From Nocardia niigatensis NBRC 100131 (lineage in GTDB: Bacteria > Actinomycetota > Actinomycetes > Mycobacteriales > Mycobacteriaceae), in the NCBI RefSeq assembly GCF_000308655.1, contig NZ_BAGC01000043.1, positions 558,001 to 622,000 of the forward strand: a stretch of DNA of 64,000 bases, written 5' to 3'. Below the pieces are notes generated by a model. The model was not told where the DNA came from. It saw only the letters and a program-made list of their open reading frames with translations, and searched no databases. Position 1 is the first letter of the stretch. Each line of letters opens with the position of its first letter. Below are positions 15,971-25,700 of this stretch, one piece after another. The position numbers and the translations under genes are program-made.

Positions 15971-16972
15971 TCAGCCCGCCTGCTTCCGGGAGATCGAATT
16001 CGATTGCGTCAGTGCCGAGGCCACGAACGCGGCGGTGCGCCGCAGCGCGGGCACGGCCTCGGGGACCAGCAGCGGCAGCGCCTGGAAGACGTGGATCCGT
16101 CCCGGCCACAGCTCCAGCTCGCACGGCACTCCGGCCGCGGCCGCCATGTCCCGCAGGTGGCGGGCGTCATCGGCGAGCATCTCGCCCGCGCTGGCCTGCA
16201 CGTAGAGCGGCGGTAGCGCCGCACCGGCCGGAATGGTGAGCCGCAGCCGAGGCGAATTCGCCGGTGCGGTGGCGGTATACAGCTCGATGAGCCGCCGGCC
16301 GACCCGGGCCGGGGCCATGGGATCGGGCAGGGCCCGATCGCGCCGCTCCGCCAGGGCGAGGGTAGGATCCATCAGCGGCGAGAACATGAACGTTCCCGCG
16401 GGCTGGTCGATTCCGGCGATCGCGTTCTGCAGCAGCAGATCCAGGGCCAGGTGGCCGCCCGCGGAATCCCCGCCGATCACCAGATCCGCTGCCCGGTAGC
16501 CGTGTTCGAGCAGCCACCGGTAGCCCGCCGCGACATCCAGCGCGGCCGCCGGGAACGGATGCTCGGGCGCCAGCCGGTAGTCCAGCACGAAGACCGGCAG
16601 CCCGGTGAGCTTCGACAGTCGCGAGGCCAGTCCCCGGTGGGTGCGGGCCGAGCACACCACGTACCCGCTGCCGTGGATGTAGTAGATGGCCCGATCGCCG
16701 TGCCGCACCCCGGCCGCGCGCACCCATTCGCCGCGCACGCCGCCGGACCGCACCGACATGGCCGAGGTGCCCGGCAGGGTGGGCCCGCCGGCCGCCATGA
16801 TTCCGGCGATGAGCCCGCGACCGGCCTCGATCCCGATCCGATTGTTCGGCAACAACCCATTGACCTGCCGCAATCCCACCACCGACGCCGCGGCCGCGAA
16901 TCGCGTCCGCGGCGTCGGCCGGGTGGGGACCGCCGCCTGTGCGGGGAAGGTCACCGTTGACCTCGTCCTCAT
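15971..16972 (-). CDS. Alpha/beta hydrolase, hormone-sensitive-lipase family
   Basis: 333-aa esterase/lipase of the HSL (LipR/LipH-like) family. The oxyanion loop is HGSGY (the usual form is HGGG), the nucleophile elbow is GDSAGG (about residue 167), an acidic residue lies around DPMAP, and the catalytic His is in GRIHVFQ. The N-terminal 50 residues are Arg/Thr/Pro-rich without a clear signal peptide. Start at ATG 16972: a TTGACA (-35), an 18-base spacer and a GATGCT (-10) end exactly six bases before it, implying a leaderless message. A start at 17020 would lie upstream of that promoter. Heads the hydrolase / micro-ORF / di-iron protein / BVMO run; likely cleaves ester products. Confidence 0.83.
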   Translation of the reverse strand: MRTRSTVTFPAQAAVPTRPTPRTRFAAAASVVGLRQVNGLLPNNRIGIEAGRGLIAGIMAAGGPTLPGTSAMSVRSGGVRGEWVRAAGVRHGDRAIYYIHGSGYVVCSARTHRGLASRLSKLTGLPVFVLDYRLAPEHPFPAAALDVAAGYRWLLEHGYRAADLVIGGDSAGGHLALDLLLQNAIAGIDQPAGTFMFSPLMDPTLALAERRDRALPDPMAPARVGRRLIELYTATAPANSPRLRLTIPAGAALPPLYVQASAGEMLADDARHLRDMAAAAGVPCELELWPGRIHVFQALPLLVPEAVPALRRTAAFVASALTQSNSISRKQAG

Positions 16973-16978
16973 GGGCTC

Positions 16979-17017
16979 AGCATCGCCAACCAATGTGCCA
17001 GTTGTCAATGGCACATT
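16979..17017 (-). promoter_or_regulatory. Promoter and operator of the HSL hydrolase/BVMO operon
   Basis: Minus strand: TTGACA (17008-17003), 18-base spacer, GATGCT (16984-16979), then six bases to the ATG. A perfect 9-base inverted repeat, AATGTGCCA (16992-17000) and TGGCACATT (17009-17017), has the -35 hexamer filling its spacer, an arrangement expected for repressor control. The cognate regulator may be one of the two flanking MerR proteins or a distant TetR. Confidence 0.6.
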
Positions 17018-17055
17018 CATAACGACCTAGCGGCGGACCGACACCGCCGCCGTGA

Positions 17056-17664
17056 TTACCCTTGCGCGCCACCGAGTTCGAAGCACGGTGGCAGGTAGCG
17101 ACGACGCTCCTGCCGCATGCGCTCGACATCAGCGGCGCTCAGCGCGGCGAACGCGGCCTCGCGACGCTCGAACAAATCGGCACGCTGCTCCTCGGTGAGC
17201 TCGCGCATGCGGGCCTCGCGCTGTTCGGCCAGCCGGGTGAATTCCTCCAGCGTCATGGGCTGATTCATGGCCACCATCTCCTCGATCAATCGCAGGAACT
17301 CCAGTGCCGACGGCTCGGCCACCCGGTCGAGGCCGTCGCGCACACCGAGCAGGCGGCCACGCAGGCGCAGGGCCTGCGCGATCCGGGCGTCGAGCACCTC
17401 GAGCTGCTGCCGGACCAGCTCCCGGGGGTCCTGATCCGGGGTGTCGGCGAGCACGCCCGCGATCTCCTCGAGCGTGAAACCGAAGTCCCGCAACGCGATC
17501 ACGCGATGCAGCCGGCGCACATCCGCGGCGGCGTAGCAGCGATGCCCGCCGGAGGTCCGCGAGGACGCCGTCACCAGCCCGAGCCGGTCGTAGTGATGCA
17601 ATGTCCGCACGGTCACCCCGGTCTCCCGGGCCAACTCGCCGACCCGCCAGGTCCGATCGCCCAT
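17056..17664 (-). CDS. MerR-family regulator (TipA-like)
   Basis: 202-aa MerR regulator. The winged helix RVGELARETGVTVRTLHHYDRLGLV spans residues 6-30 with the typical SGGHRCYAAADVRRL wing, then a long coiled-coil dimerisation helix and a charged helical C-terminal segment ending with PPCFELGG. It resembles TipAS-type multidrug-sensing MerR proteins. ATG with GGGAGG 4 bases upstream. A MerR-type promoter (19-base spacer with a dyad) lies directly upstream, so it probably autoregulates. Adjacent to the HSL hydrolase operon on the same strand. Confidence 0.87.
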   Translation of the reverse strand: MGDRTWRVGELARETGVTVRTLHHYDRLGLVTASSRTSGGHRCYAAADVRRLHRVIALRDFGFTLEEIAGVLADTPDQDPRELVRQQLEVLDARIAQALRLRGRLLGVRDGLDRVAEPSALEFLRLIEEMVAMNQPMTLEEFTRLAEQREARMRELTEEQRADLFERREAAFAALSAADVERMRQERRRYLPPCFELGGAQG

Positions 17665-17691
17665 CAGCCTCCCTTTCGGTGTGCTCCACCC

Positions 17692-17722
17692 ACGCTAAAA
17701 CCTGACGTTACGTCGGTTTCAA
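17692..17722 (-). promoter_or_regulatory. MerR-type promoter with 19-base spacer and dyad
   Basis: Minus strand: TTGAAA (17722-17717), a 19-base spacer and TAGCGT (17697-17692). The spacer holds the near-palindrome AACCGACGTAACGTCAGGTT. An over-long 19-base spacer with a central dyad is the hallmark of promoters activated by MerR-family proteins through DNA distortion. It drives the MerR gene starting at 17664. Confidence 0.7.
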
Positions 17723-17843
17723 GCGTGAGCCCGATCACAAACCCCAGGAGCGGCCTGATACTTTTCGGCTATGACGGTCGATTGGGCGTCGACGGGGCGG
17801 CGGGCCCCACACCCGTCCGCACCCACCCGCCGAAGAGCCAAAA

Positions 17844-17878
17844 CGCCCGCCGCCCCGAATGATTCGGGACAGCGGGCG
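17844..17878 (-). terminator. Intrinsic terminator of the 53-aa protein gene
   Basis: Nested stem: outer arms CGCCCGC (17844-17850) and GCGGGCG (17872-17878), inner arms CCCGAAT (17854-17860) and ATTCGGG (17862-17868). On the minus strand the stem is followed by TTTT. It lies 27 bases downstream of the small protein gene. Confidence 0.65.
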
Positions 17879-17904
17879 TGATTCGTGACTCTGCGTCGGT
17901 CGAC

Positions 17905-18066
17905 TCAGCGTGTGCTGTGGACGCCGAGCGAGGCGCTGAAGATCGCGGCGCGAGCCCGGGTGGACCGCAGATTGGCCCGTTCCTGAGCGGTGAGCGCCGA
18001 GCGCGAACGCTCTGCGAGGACCGAGAGCACGGTCAGCGGGTGACGAGAGAAGTTGATGAAAGCCAT
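17905..18066 (-). CDS. Uncharacterised 53-aa protein with its own promoter and terminator
   Basis: A 53-codon gene, MAFINFSRHPLTVLSVLAER at the start and SASLGVHSTR at the end; basic, Ser/Arg-rich, with a hydrophobic N-terminal half that could form one amphipathic helix. Not recognised. Support that it is real: a near-consensus Shine-Dalgarno (GGAGGG, 7 bases before the ATG), a TTGACC-17-TAATAA promoter about 80 bases upstream, a small 5' hairpin, and a strong terminator downstream. The frame opens further upstream, but the promoter lies inside that extension and rules out longer starts. Expected to be well expressed. Confidence 0.6.
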   Translation of the reverse strand: MAFINFSRHPLTVLSVLAERSRSALTAQERANLRSTRARAAIFSASLGVHSTR

Positions 18067-18113
18067 GACAGCCCTCCTTCCGGAGTTGCGCCGGCGTAAT
18101 ACCGAGTGCAAAA

Positions 18114-18130
18114 CCTCGCTGGTTGCGAGG
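18114..18130 (-). other. 5'-UTR hairpin of the 53-aa protein gene
   Basis: CCTCGC (18114-18119) and GCGAGG (18125-18130) with a 5-base loop, positioned right after the predicted transcription start. May stabilise the message or regulate it. Confidence 0.4.
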
Positions 18131-18143
18131 CACAGACCAGCCA

Positions 18144-18172
18144 TTATTAGCCACCCGCGACCTTCTGGTCAA
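18144..18172 (-). promoter_or_regulatory. Housekeeping-type promoter for the 53-aa protein gene
   Basis: Minus strand TTGACC (18172-18167), 17-base spacer, TAATAA (18149-18144). The best match to a vegetative actinobacterial promoter in the window. Predicted start site near 18137. Confidence 0.65.
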
Positions 18173-18176
18173 GTTA

Positions 18177-18197
18177 TGTTCACCTTCTGTTCACCTT
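18177..18197 (+). repeat. Direct repeat TGTTCACCTT x2, candidate operator
   Basis: Two identical 10-base copies, 18177-18186 and 18188-18197, with an 11-base period (one helical turn). They lie between the promoter of the 53-aa gene and the ribosome-binding site of the 440-aa gene. Tandem half-sites of this kind are typical of response-regulator or AraC-type binding. Confidence 0.45.
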
Positions 18198-18206
18198 AGG
18201 AGAACT

Positions 18207-19529
18207 GTGCCGGACTCGATCGATGTGGGCGTGCCGCCCCTGACCCTCACCGAGGGCGAACGGGAAGCGCTGCGTGGACTGGCGCGATACCCGCTCCTGG
18301 ATGCCATCTACGGGCGGCGCTCCCGGCGCTTTCCACTGGGCGGGAGCATTCCGGCGGGGCCGCTCGCCTTCACCAGCAAACACGCGCCACGCCCGCTGAG
18401 CGACTTGGAGCGCGCGGTGGTGCTCAATACCGTCGCGGGCTGGACGGGATGGCATTTCGGGATCAGCCACCACCCCGGATACGCGCCCGCGTGGCCGAAC
18501 TACAGCGGATCGGCGACCGGGCGCACCTTCGCCTCGGCGGCCGGATTCCACACCAGCGAGTTCTTCTTCACCGACGACTCCGGCACCTACTTCCTGCCGA
18601 CCCGCGACGCCCCGCCCGAGACGGTCTACGCCGAGGGCGACGGCGCCGCCGAAGCCCAGCTGAACGCGCTGCTGGCGCGGGTGATCCGGTTGTCGGACAA
18701 GCGCATTCACATTCCGTGCGAGGAACCCTACCTGGAGGGCCACAACACCTGGATCGCGAATCACCCCGGATCGCTGCTGGTGATCCCGGTCGCGGATGTG
18801 GCCCAGCAGCTGCTGGCCAATATCGCGTTCTTCGTGCAGAACGGGTTCGCGCTCTACGACGACATCCACGGCCGCGAGATCCCTGGCGTCGAGAAGTACC
18901 GGGACCGTTTGCGTTTCACCGATCCGATCCCGCTCAGCTTCGTCGAGCAGTACTCGCTGACCGAGGCCACCGCCGAACTCATGGCGTCCGTGGTGAACGG
19001 TCATCTGCTGCTGGGCGCGATGGGTTTGGGCGGATGGACTTTCGACGGCATCGACCGGCTCACCGTGCTGGGCGCCTCCGGCGATCCAGAGGTTCCTGGC
19101 CTGGGCTTCCGCTATGACACCGATCCGGCGTGGCCCATCCCCAATCCGACCGGTTTGCCCGGGGTGTTCGAGGCCAGCTGCCGCCCGCACCACGAGACCA
19201 TGGCCGCGGCGGTCGAGGCGCTGGCCGAGCGCAAGTTCGGACCGGGCGGCCCGTACCACCCGCAGACCCCGGGCCCATTCGCCGACACCCCCGGGGTGCG
19301 TGGCGCGGCCGCGCCGTGGGACCGCCGCTTCCGCGAACTGGTCAGCCTCCAAGCCGCCTATATAGACGACACGTTCGGGAAGTTCCCGGGCACGGTCCCC
19401 TCGGTCTGGATCATGAACTACCTCCAGGCCCAGCACATCGACCTGGATTTCTACGACACCTTGCTGACCGACACCGCCTGCCTGTCCACCCACCGCGAGC
19501 ATCACGGCGTCTGGCACGGCTCACACTGA
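18207..19529 (+). CDS. Uncharacterised 440-aa protein, possibly nitroreductase-like
   Basis: Not recognised with confidence. The GTG at 18207 has AGGAG 6 bases upstream. Residues about 28-60 (LLDAIYGRRSRRFPLG) recall the substrate/FMN-contact start of nitroreductases, and the MGLGGWTFDGIDRL segment (about residue 270) resembles their late conserved AxxLGLG region, but the family's middle motifs are not clear. No signal peptide or membrane segments. The protein is His/Trp/Tyr-rich and ends HREHHGVWHGSH. It stands alone, convergent with the NRPS gene; a tailoring role for the NRPS product is conceivable but unsupported. GC3 is like its neighbours. Confidence 0.6.
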   Translation: MPDSIDVGVPPLTLTEGEREALRGLARYPLLDAIYGRRSRRFPLGGSIPAGPLAFTSKHAPRPLSDLERAVVLNTVAGWTGWHFGISHHPGYAPAWPNYSGSATGRTFASAAGFHTSEFFFTDDSGTYFLPTRDAPPETVYAEGDGAAEAQLNALLARVIRLSDKRIHIPCEEPYLEGHNTWIANHPGSLLVIPVADVAQQLLANIAFFVQNGFALYDDIHGREIPGVEKYRDRLRFTDPIPLSFVEQYSLTEATAELMASVVNGHLLLGAMGLGGWTFDGIDRLTVLGASGDPEVPGLGFRYDTDPAWPIPNPTGLPGVFEASCRPHHETMAAAVEALAERKFGPGGPYHPQTPGPFADTPGVRGAAAPWDRRFRELVSLQAAYIDDTFGKFPGTVPSVWIMNYLQAQHIDLDFYDTLLTDTACLSTHREHHGVWHGSH

Positions 19530-19721
19530 CGCGCGCAGTCCGACCGCATCGGCGAGCCTGCGGTGGGACTCGAGGCGGGCTCTCGCGCAGGGCCTCCGGG
19601 TGCGGCTGGTCCAAGCGCACCCGGGAGCGGTCCAGGATGGAGCAGCGATCACCCGCAGCGCCGGAGTCATGGTCGGTGCCGACGCGAGCGGCGGGCGTTG
19701 ATTCCGGGCGCGCGATCCGGG

Positions 19722-22700
19722 TCACAGTGGCGGCGCGGGGAGGAAACCGGCGGCGACGTAGTAGTCGAGGTAGCGGAGCAAGGTGGCACGGCCGGCGCCC
19801 GGGCAGGGCGAGTCGGGGTCGCTCGGGGCGCCGGTGACCTCGGCCGAATAGTTGACGGTGAGGGCGGCCGCCCGCACCAGCAGATCGTCGGCGCCGGGTT
19901 GTTCGGCAGCAGTCAGCAGCGCGGTCGCGAAGTCCGCCGGGTCGACGAGGTCGAGCCGATAACCCCGGCCCAGAAGCTCGTCGCGGATGGCCTTGAGAGA
20001 CAGGGTTCTTGCGGGCAGCAGGCCGACGATGCGGGGTCCGGAGCACTCGGCGGCGGCCACGACGGCCGTGGCCGCCTGGTCGACGGGCAGCATGGCGACC
20101 TCGGCGTCCGGCAGCTCGGGAGCGAGGCCGAGGATCAGCATGGCGCGCAGCATGGTCCACCAAGCGTCGTCGGTGCCGGCCACACCCGTGCGGGAATCGC
20201 CGGTGATCAGTCCGGGACGGTAGATACGGGCGGGCAGGCCGCGGTCGGCGGCGGTCCGGACGAGATGTTCGGCAACCCATTTCGTGGCGACGTAGCCCGG
20301 CAGGCCGTGCGGGAGCGGACCGTCGCAGACCGAGGCGGTCGAGATGTAGTGGATCGGTTTGGCTCGGGTCGTGGCGGCCAGCCGCAGTACCTCCACCGTG
20401 CCCGAGACATTGGCGGCGCGCATGCGGGCATAGGGCTCGAGGTGATTGACGAGGGCGGCGTTGTGGTAGATCGCGTCGATCTGCCGGGCCAGGTCGGCGA
20501 AGTCCGCCGGGGCCAGGCCGAGCCACTGCTGGGCGAGATCACCTGCGACAGCGACGATTCGGTGGGCGTGTGCCGAGAGGTCGATGCCGTATCGGCCGGC
20601 GTTCGCGGAAATCCGTTCGCGCGCTGCGAATTCATCGCAGGCGCGGATCAGGCAGTAAACGGTGGCGGAGGTGTGTTCGAGCAGTTCCCGGAGCAGAAAA
20701 ACGCCGAGGAATCCCGTTGCGCCGGTGAGCAGAATGGTGGCGGGCGCGCCCGGCCGCTGCGCCGCGAGATCTGCGGCGGTGATCTCCGGGGCAAGTGCCA
20801 TGTCGGCCACGGGGTCGAGTTCGTGGCCGATCGTGGCCGGTTCCGCCCGCAGCGCGGCGGCGAGCTCCCACACCTGGGGATGGGCGAAGAGATACGCGAG
20901 CGGTACCGGCAGGCCGAGTCGATCGGACAGCGCGGCACGAATCCGGATGGCGGACAGCGAGTTTCCCCCGAGCGCGAAGAAGTCGTCCTCGCGGCCGACT
21001 CGTTCGATACCGAGTTCCGCGCCGAGCACCTCGGCGATGGCCAGTTCCTCGGCCGTCTCCGGGGCTCGGTATTCCCGCGTCCGAGGTTCGGGGTCGGGCA
21101 GCGCGCCCCGGTCCAGCTTTCCGGTCGGCCCCAGGGGGAAGGCGTCGACGATGGTCAGCTGACCAGGAACCATATAGCCGGGCAATCGCTTTCGAGCGAC
21201 TGCCAGCACATCGGAGAGCACCAGGGTTGTGCCGGTGACGCGCAGGTATCCCACCAGTCGCTCTCGGCGAATCGCGACCACCGCCTCGGCGACCGCCGGG
21301 TGCGCGCGCAGTGCGGCCTCGACCTCGCCGGGCTCGATGCGCAGACCGCGCAGCTTCAGCTGGAAATCACTGCGTCCCAAATATTCCAGGCCGCCGTCGC
21401 GGGTGCGCCGGACCAGATCGCCGGTGCGGTACATACGCTCGCCCCCGCCGGCAAAGGGATCGGCGACGAAATGATCGGCCGTGACCCCGGCCTGTCCGAG
21501 GTAACCGCGGGCGAGCTGCGCGCCCGCGACGTACAGCTCACCGGGTGTGCCCGCGGGCACGGGGTGCAGGCGGGCATCGAGCACATAGGCGCGCGAATTC
21601 CAGTGTGGGGCGCCGATGGACACCGGCTCGTCGCCGAACCGGGTCACCTCGGTTCCGGTCACGGAGATGGTCGCTTCGGTGGGTCCGTACAGATTGTGCA
21701 GCCGGGCCGGGCCGGCGGCGGCGAAGCGCGCGATCAGTTCGGTGGGCAGTGCTTCACCGCCGGCCCACACCACCCGCAGTGTGTCGAAGGCACCGGCTGG
21801 AGCGTGGTCCAGCAGCGCGCGCAGGAGAGACGGCACGGCGAGGAAGGCCGACACCCGGTGGCGGGCCATGAGATCGGCCAGGTGCTCCGGATCGGTGCGG
21901 CTCGCACCCGAGGGGACCACCAGATGCCCGCCCACGGCCAGCGGGACCGTCGCGCCGATGAGGGAGGCGTCGAAGGTGGCGGGGACCAGCTGGAGGTAGG
22001 TATCGCGTTCGGTCAGTTGATATTCGGCGGTGAAGAACGCGATGTAGCCGGCCAGTGCGCTGTGCGGGATTCCGACGCCCTTCGGACGCCCGGTGGAGCC
22101 CGATGTGAAGATCACATAGGCGAGATCCTGTGCACGCAGTGGCCGGAGCCGGTCGGCGTCGGTCACCGGTTCGGGCGAGAAGCCGTACAGCTCAGTGGGA
22201 TTCACGAGGTCGGCGGTCACCGTGCACACGGGTGCGGCGGTGGCCAGCATGGCCTCGATGCGGTCGGCTGGCTGGCCGGGGTCGATCGGCATGAACGCGC
22301 CACCGGCCTGCACGATGGCGTAGAGGGTGACGATCAGATCGGGACCGGGGTCCAGCGCCGCGCCGACCGTAGTGCCCGGGCCGACGCCCAGTCCGATCAG
22401 TTTGCGCGTCAGGCGATTGGATCGTTCGGCGAGCTCGCGGTAGGTCAGGGTGACCCCGTCTCCGGTCACGGCGTCGGCATCGGGGGTGAGACGGGCCTGG
22501 TCGAGGAACGCGTCGAACATGAACCTCTGCGGCACCGCATGATTCGGCCCGTGCGTCGGGAAGGTCGCCAGCTCGGCGGCGTCGGTCAAGGGCAGGTCCC
22601 CCACCGCTCGCCCCGGTTCGGCGACGACCGCGGCGAGCAGCGCGGTCAGCCGCTGTCCGAGCCGGGCGATGGTCGACTCGTCGAACAGATCGATGGCGTA

Positions 22701-25700
22701 CCGCCACGAGCAGTGCAGTCCCGCCGCCCCTTCGGCGTCGCGCTGCGGGACGACGGTCAGTTGCAGATCGACCGGCGAGAAGCTCTCCCCGAGATCGGCC
22801 GCGGTGACCGTCAGCCCGGGCAGCCGCAGCACCTGGTCACCGAATTCCTGGAAGGACAGGGCTACCTGGAACAGCGGATGGTGTGCCCGGGTACGCGGCG
22901 GGTCCAGGTCGGCCACCAGCTGCTCGAAGGGCAGCTCGGCATGGGCGAAGGCGGCAATGTCGTTGTCGCGCACCCGGTTCAGCAGGCGCGTGAAGCTCTC
23001 GGACGGATCGATGCGGGCGCGCAGAACCAGGGTGTTGACGAACATGCCGACGACCTCGTCGAGTGCGGGTTCGCCACGGCCCGCGACCGGTGCGCCCACC
23101 GCCACGTCCGTGGTCCCGGCCAGCCTGGCCAGCAGGACCGCGAGGGCCGCGTGCAGCAGCATGAACACCGAGACGCCGCGCGACTGGGCCAGTTCCTCCA
23201 GCGCCCGGTGCAGGGCGGCGTCCACCCGGAAGTGCTGGGCCGCACCGCGATGCGAGGCCACGGGCGGGCGTGGACGGTCGGTGGGCAGGTCCAGGAGCGG
23301 AGGCAGTCCGGCCAACGCCAGGCGCCAGTGCCGGAGCTGGTCGGCCAGCAGTGAGCCGGAGTCTTCTGCCGTACCGAGCAATTCGCGCTGCCAGATCGCG
23401 TAGTCGGCGTACTGCACCGCCGGCGGCGGCCAATCGGGGGCCGCGCCACGTGTGCGGGCGGTGTAGGCGGTCATGAGGTCGCGGGTCAGCGGGACCATGG
23501 AGAAGCCGTCCGCGGCCAGGTGGTGGATCACGACGGCCAGCACGTGCTCACGCTCGGCGGTCCGGTACAGCCGCAGGCGCACCGGGACCTCGGCGGTGAC
23601 GTCGAATCCCTTGCCCGCCAGTGCGATCAGCTCGGGCCACAGCCGAGACTCCGCGATCTCGACCGTCGCCGGGTCCCACTGGACTGCGACGGCAGGCCGG
23701 ATGTCCTGGTATCCGGTGCCGTGGTGCTCGGGATATCTCGTCCGCAGCGCCTCGTGCCGGTCGAGCAGATCGCGCACGGCGAGTTCGACTGCGGCCGTGT
23801 CGAGTTCCCCGGACAGCCGCAGTGCGAACGGAATGTTGTAGGTCGCCGATTCCGGGTCCAGGCGCGCCAGGAACCACAGGCGCTGCTGGGCCGGCGACAG
23901 CGGCGCCCGGGTCACGGATCGCGGCCGCGCGGTCAGCGGAGGCCGGCCACCACTGCCGAGCCCGTCGACGGCCGCCGCCAGCGCGGCCACGCTCGAATGC
24001 TCGAAGACCACGGGCACGGGCACCCGGGTCGCCCGATCCGCGCCCAGACGTCCGGCCAATCGGGTGGCCAGGATGGAGTTTCCGCCCAGGTCGAAGAAAT
24101 CGTCGTCCGCGCCGATCCGGCGCACGCCCAGCAGTTCTTCGAAGGCGGCGGCCACGGCCCGCTCGGTGTCGGTCAGCGTCCGACGGTACGGTCGCGCGGC
24201 GAGGGCCGGTTCGGGCAGGGCGGCTCGATCCAGCTTGCCGGACGGGGTCAGCGGAATGCGGTCGATCAGGGTGATGGCGGCCGGGACGGCATGGCGCGGA
24301 AGTTGTTGCCGCGCATACGCGGCCAGGACGGCGGCATCCGCGGCAGTGCCCGTCGCGGGCACCACGTACGAGACGACGCCGTCGGCCCCGCTGCGCAGCC
24401 GCCGCACGAGACTGGTCGCGTAGGACACGGATTCGTGTGCGGACAGGACGGCGTCGATCTCCTCGAGCTCCACCCGGATGCCCCGGATCTGCACCTGCGA
24501 ATCATTGCGGCCCAGGTACTGCAGCACCGGGGCCCCGGCCGGGCCGAGGATCCACCGCACCACGTCCCCGGTCCGATAGATGCGCTCCCCCATGCCATTC
24601 GGGTGCGCGACGAAGCGGGTGGCGGTCAGCCCGGGACGGTGGTGATATCCGCGCGCCAGGCCCGGCCCGGCCAGGTACAGCTCACCGGCCACCGACGTCG
24701 GCACCGGCCGGAGCCGGGCGTCCAGGACGAGTGCGGTCACTCCGGCGATCGGTCCGCCGATATCGACGGTGCCGACGGCGGTCAGCGCGGTGCCGATGGT
24801 CGCGGCGACCGTGGTCTCGGTCGGACCGTAGAGGTTGAAGAAGGACCGTCCCGGCGACCAGCGCGCGACCAGATCCGCCGGGCACTCCTCACCGCCCGCG
24901 ACCACCACCGCCAGATCGGGCAGCCCGGTCGCGTCCAGTCCGGCCAGCACGGCCGGGGTCAGGAACGCGTGCGTCACTCGCTCGGCGCGCAGCAGGACCG
25001 CCAGGTCGCCGCCACCGTAGCAGTCCGCGGGCGCGAGAACCATGGTCGCGCCCGCCCCCACGGCCAGCAGCAGCTCCAGCACGGCGGCGTCGAAACTCGG
25101 GGAGGCGAAGTGCAGAATGCGGGCCTCGGGGGTGACGGCGAAGCGGCGGGTCAGTTCGGCGCAGAGTCCGGCGAGCCCGGCATGCGTGACGGCCACGCCC
25201 TTCGGCGCGCCGGTCGAGCCGGAGGTGTAGATGACGTAGGCGATGTCCCGGCCGTGCAGGCGGCGGGTGCGTTCGGTGAAGTGCAGCGCCTCGGCCGAGC
25301 CGTCCGCCAGGAGTTCGGCGCAGTGCGGCGTGTCGAGTTCGAACCACTCGACGGCGTCGCCGAGCCGGTCGCGGAGCGCGGTGCGGGTGAGCCCGAAGCA
25401 CGCGCCCGCGTCGGCGAGCATGTGCGACACCCGATCCGGCGGATAGCCGGGATCGACGGGCACGAAGGCCGCCCCGGATTTCGCCACCGCCCAGACCGCG
25501 ATCACCGCCTCGGGCGAGCGCGGCAGAGCCAGCACGACGCGGTCGCCGGGTCCGATACCCCGGGCCACCAGAACCCGTGCCAGGCGGGTGGATCGATCGT
25601 CGAGCTCGGCATAGGTCAGTGACAGCGCACCCGCGCGCACTGCGATACCGGACGGATTACCCTCCGCCGCCGCGGCCAGCAGCTGGGGCAGCAGTCGGAT

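Noticed and set aside
19530..19721. Possible short coding remnant (minus strand, LESHRRLADAVGLRAS-like)
   Set aside because: Too short, no start and no consistent codon bias; treated as ordinary intergenic DNA between convergent genes.
19563..23354. 1263-codon open frame on the plus strand opposite the NRPS
   Set aside because: Shadow of the NRPS gene in high-GC DNA: no start signal, repetitive Gly/Arg/Gln composition, no domains; the opposite strand has a complete NRPS.
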